Of a stretch of DNA of 5,760 nucleotides, positions 4,575 through 5,760 are shown piece after piece. The first letter of the stretch is position 1, and every line of letters begins with the position of its first letter. The notes under the pieces are model-generated. The model searched no databases. It was not told where the DNA came from and saw nothing but the letters and a program-made list of their open reading frames with translations. The stretch spans positions 1 to 5,760 of the forward strand of contig CAYJPT010000149.1 of assembly GCA_964372165.1 (NCBI GenBank), read 5' to 3'. The stretch is from CAYJAD01 sp964372165 (GTDB lineage Bacteria; Desulfobacterota; Desulfovibrionia; Desulfovibrionales; Desulfovibrionaceae). The translations under genes and the position numbers were made by a program.

Positions 4575-5693
4575 ATGAAAATCGGTTGCCCAAAAGAAGT
4601 TAAAAATAATGAAAATCGAATTGGCCTTACACCCAATGCTGCACGCGCATATGTTGCAGCAGGTCACGAAGTGTTTATTCAAAAAGGTGCCGGTCTAGGT
4701 ACTGGCTGCTCAGATGAAGAATACATTGCAGCAGGTGCAAAAATTTTAGACACAGCCGATGATGTTTGGGCTAGTGTAGATATGATTGTAAAAGTTAAAG
4801 AACCTATGCCTGAAGAATATGACAGAATGCGTGAAGGGCAACTTGTATATACTTACTTTCACTTTGCAGCAGACGAAACGCTAACCAAGGCTTGCCTTGA
4901 GAAAAAAATCATAGCACTTGCTTATGAAACTGTAGAAGAAGGTAATGCATTGCCCCTACTTAAACCTATGAGTGAAGTGGCCGGCCGCATGGCTTCTCTT
5001 ATGGGTGCATATTATCTAGCAAAAACTCAAGGTGGACGCGGTTTACTACCAATGGGTGTTACTGGTGTTGCACCTGCAGAAGTATTAGTTGTTGGTGGTG
5101 GAGTTGTGGGAACACATGCTGCGCGCGTAGCTGCTGGTCTTGGAGCTAAAGTTACCATTTTAGATATCAATCTAAATCGTTTAGAATATCTAGGCGAAAT
5201 TATGGATGCAAATGTACTACCACTTTACAGTGATCCACTTAATTTAGAAAATTGCCTCAAAGCTGCTGATATAGTTATTGGTGCTGTGCTCATTCCCGGA
5301 GCTGTTGCACCAAAGCTCATTCGACGTGAGCATCTAAAAATGATGAAGCCAGGTTCAGTTTTAGTAGATGTAGCCATTGACCAAGGTGGTTGCTGCGAAA
5401 CATCCAAAGCCACAACCCATAGTGAGCCTATCTATGTAGTAGATGACGTCATTCACTATTGTGTAGCAAATATGCCAGGTGCTTATGCTCGCACTTCAGC
5501 TTTTGCATTAAATAATGCCACCATTAAGTATGGCCTTATGCTTGCTAATAAAGGCGTTGAACAGGCGTGTAAAGATGACTATGGCCTAAAAATGGGATTA
5601 AATACCTACAAAGGCGTAATAACATATAAAGCAGTTGCAGACGCATTTGGAATGCAATCTCTTTATAAGCCAGTAGATGAAGTACTTGCTTAA
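4575..5693 (+). CDS. ald: Alanine dehydrogenase (NAD-dependent)
   Basis: Catalyses L-alanine + NAD+ + H2O to pyruvate + ammonia + NADH, reversibly, in the cytoplasm; it lets a sulfidogen use alanine as carbon and electron source or make alanine from pyruvate and ammonia. The 372-residue length is typical. All active-site residues known from Mycobacterium tuberculosis Ald are in place: Arg15 and Lys75 (substrate carboxylate and carbonyl), His96 in YFHF, and Asp269 in VAIDQGG. The NAD-binding Rossmann motif GGGVVGT is at 174-180, with Asp197 ending the next strand, as expected for NAD rather than NADP. The PKE start region and NNENRIGLTP (11-20) are family hallmarks. GGGAG nine bases upstream supports the ATG at 4575. 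It is a single-gene unit between a terminator-like leader and a strong 3' hairpin. Confidence 0.97.
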   Translation: MKIGCPKEVKNNENRIGLTPNAARAYVAAGHEVFIQKGAGLGTGCSDEEYIAAGAKILDTADDVWASVDMIVKVKEPMPEEYDRMREGQLVYTYFHFAADETLTKACLEKKIIALAYETVEEGNALPLLKPMSEVAGRMASLMGAYYLAKTQGGRGLLPMGVTGVAPAEVLVVGGGVVGTHAARVAAGLGAKVTILDINLNRLEYLGEIMDANVLPLYSDPLNLENCLKAADIVIGAVLIPGAVAPKLIRREHLKMMKPGSVLVDVAIDQGGCCETSKATTHSEPIYVVDDVIHYCVANMPGAYARTSAFALNNATIKYGLMLANKGVEQACKDDYGLKMGLNTYKGVITYKAVADAFGMQSLYKPVDEVLA

Positions 5694-5730
5694 TATTTTT
5701 GCTAGGCATGTATTAAATCAAAACTATCAA

Positions 5731-5757
5731 GAGACCTTCTGTTTAACAGAAGGTCTC
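5731..5757 (+). terminator. Strong hairpin, probable ald terminator
   Basis: GAGACCTTCTG (5731-5741) and CAGAAGGTCTC (5747-5757) form a perfect 11-bp stem with a TTTAA loop, starting 38 bases after the ald stop codon. The T run expected for an intrinsic terminator would fall at or beyond the right edge, so it cannot be confirmed here. The hairpin could also serve a convergent gene further right. Confidence 0.75.
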
Positions 5758-5760
5758 AGA

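Noticed and set aside
1..5760. A novel multi-gene system, mobile element, prophage, CRISPR array or toxin-antitoxin pair
   Set aside because: All six supported genes belong to known chromosomal families with full-length products, and no transposase, integrase, spacer array or small gene pair was found.

Overview
The window looks like ordinary chromosome from an AT-rich member of the Desulfovibrionaceae (sulfate- or sulfite-reducing Desulfobacterota). The best evidence is a complete DsrC of exactly 105 residues with cysteines at 93 and 104, the layout of the Desulfovibrio protein. DsrC sits beside a Gram-negative lipoprotein carrier (LolA), an alanine dehydrogenase and a LarC nickel-cofactor protein. 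The low GC of genes and spacers would suit a host-associated lineage such as Lawsonia or a gut Desulfovibrio/Bilophila relative, but I cannot fix the genus from sequence alone.

Layout from left to right: pyrR (+, 92-634) faces larC (-, 757-1890) across a 122-base gap holding two inverted repeats, one of which is a good terminator for larC. larC and a CBS-CBS-ACT protein (+, 2172-2819) diverge from a 281-base region that carries a near-perfect tandem 20-bp repeat and promoter-like boxes. dsrC (+, 3071-3388) follows after a 251-base spacer that is unusually rich in inverted repeats. dsrC and lolA (-, 3465-4118) converge on one symmetric terminator. A 456-base gene-free stretch follows; in it, a terminator-like hairpin lies just upstream of ald (+, 4575-5693). 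A strong hairpin at the right edge ends the ald transcript.

Every gene appears to be its own transcription unit; no operon is visible. Several genes belong to lactate/alanine/pyruvate and sulfite metabolism: LarC makes the nickel-pincer cofactor of LarA-type racemases, Ald interconverts alanine and pyruvate, and DsrC carries sulfur from dissimilatory sulfite reductase. That theme is an inference from gene families. PyrR (pyrimidine salvage/regulation) and LolA (outer-membrane biogenesis) are housekeeping.

I found no mobile element, CRISPR array, tRNA, rRNA or undescribed protein system. The observations most worth following are non-coding: the tandem repeat between larC and the CBS gene, the structured dsrC leader, and the possible attenuator in front of ald.
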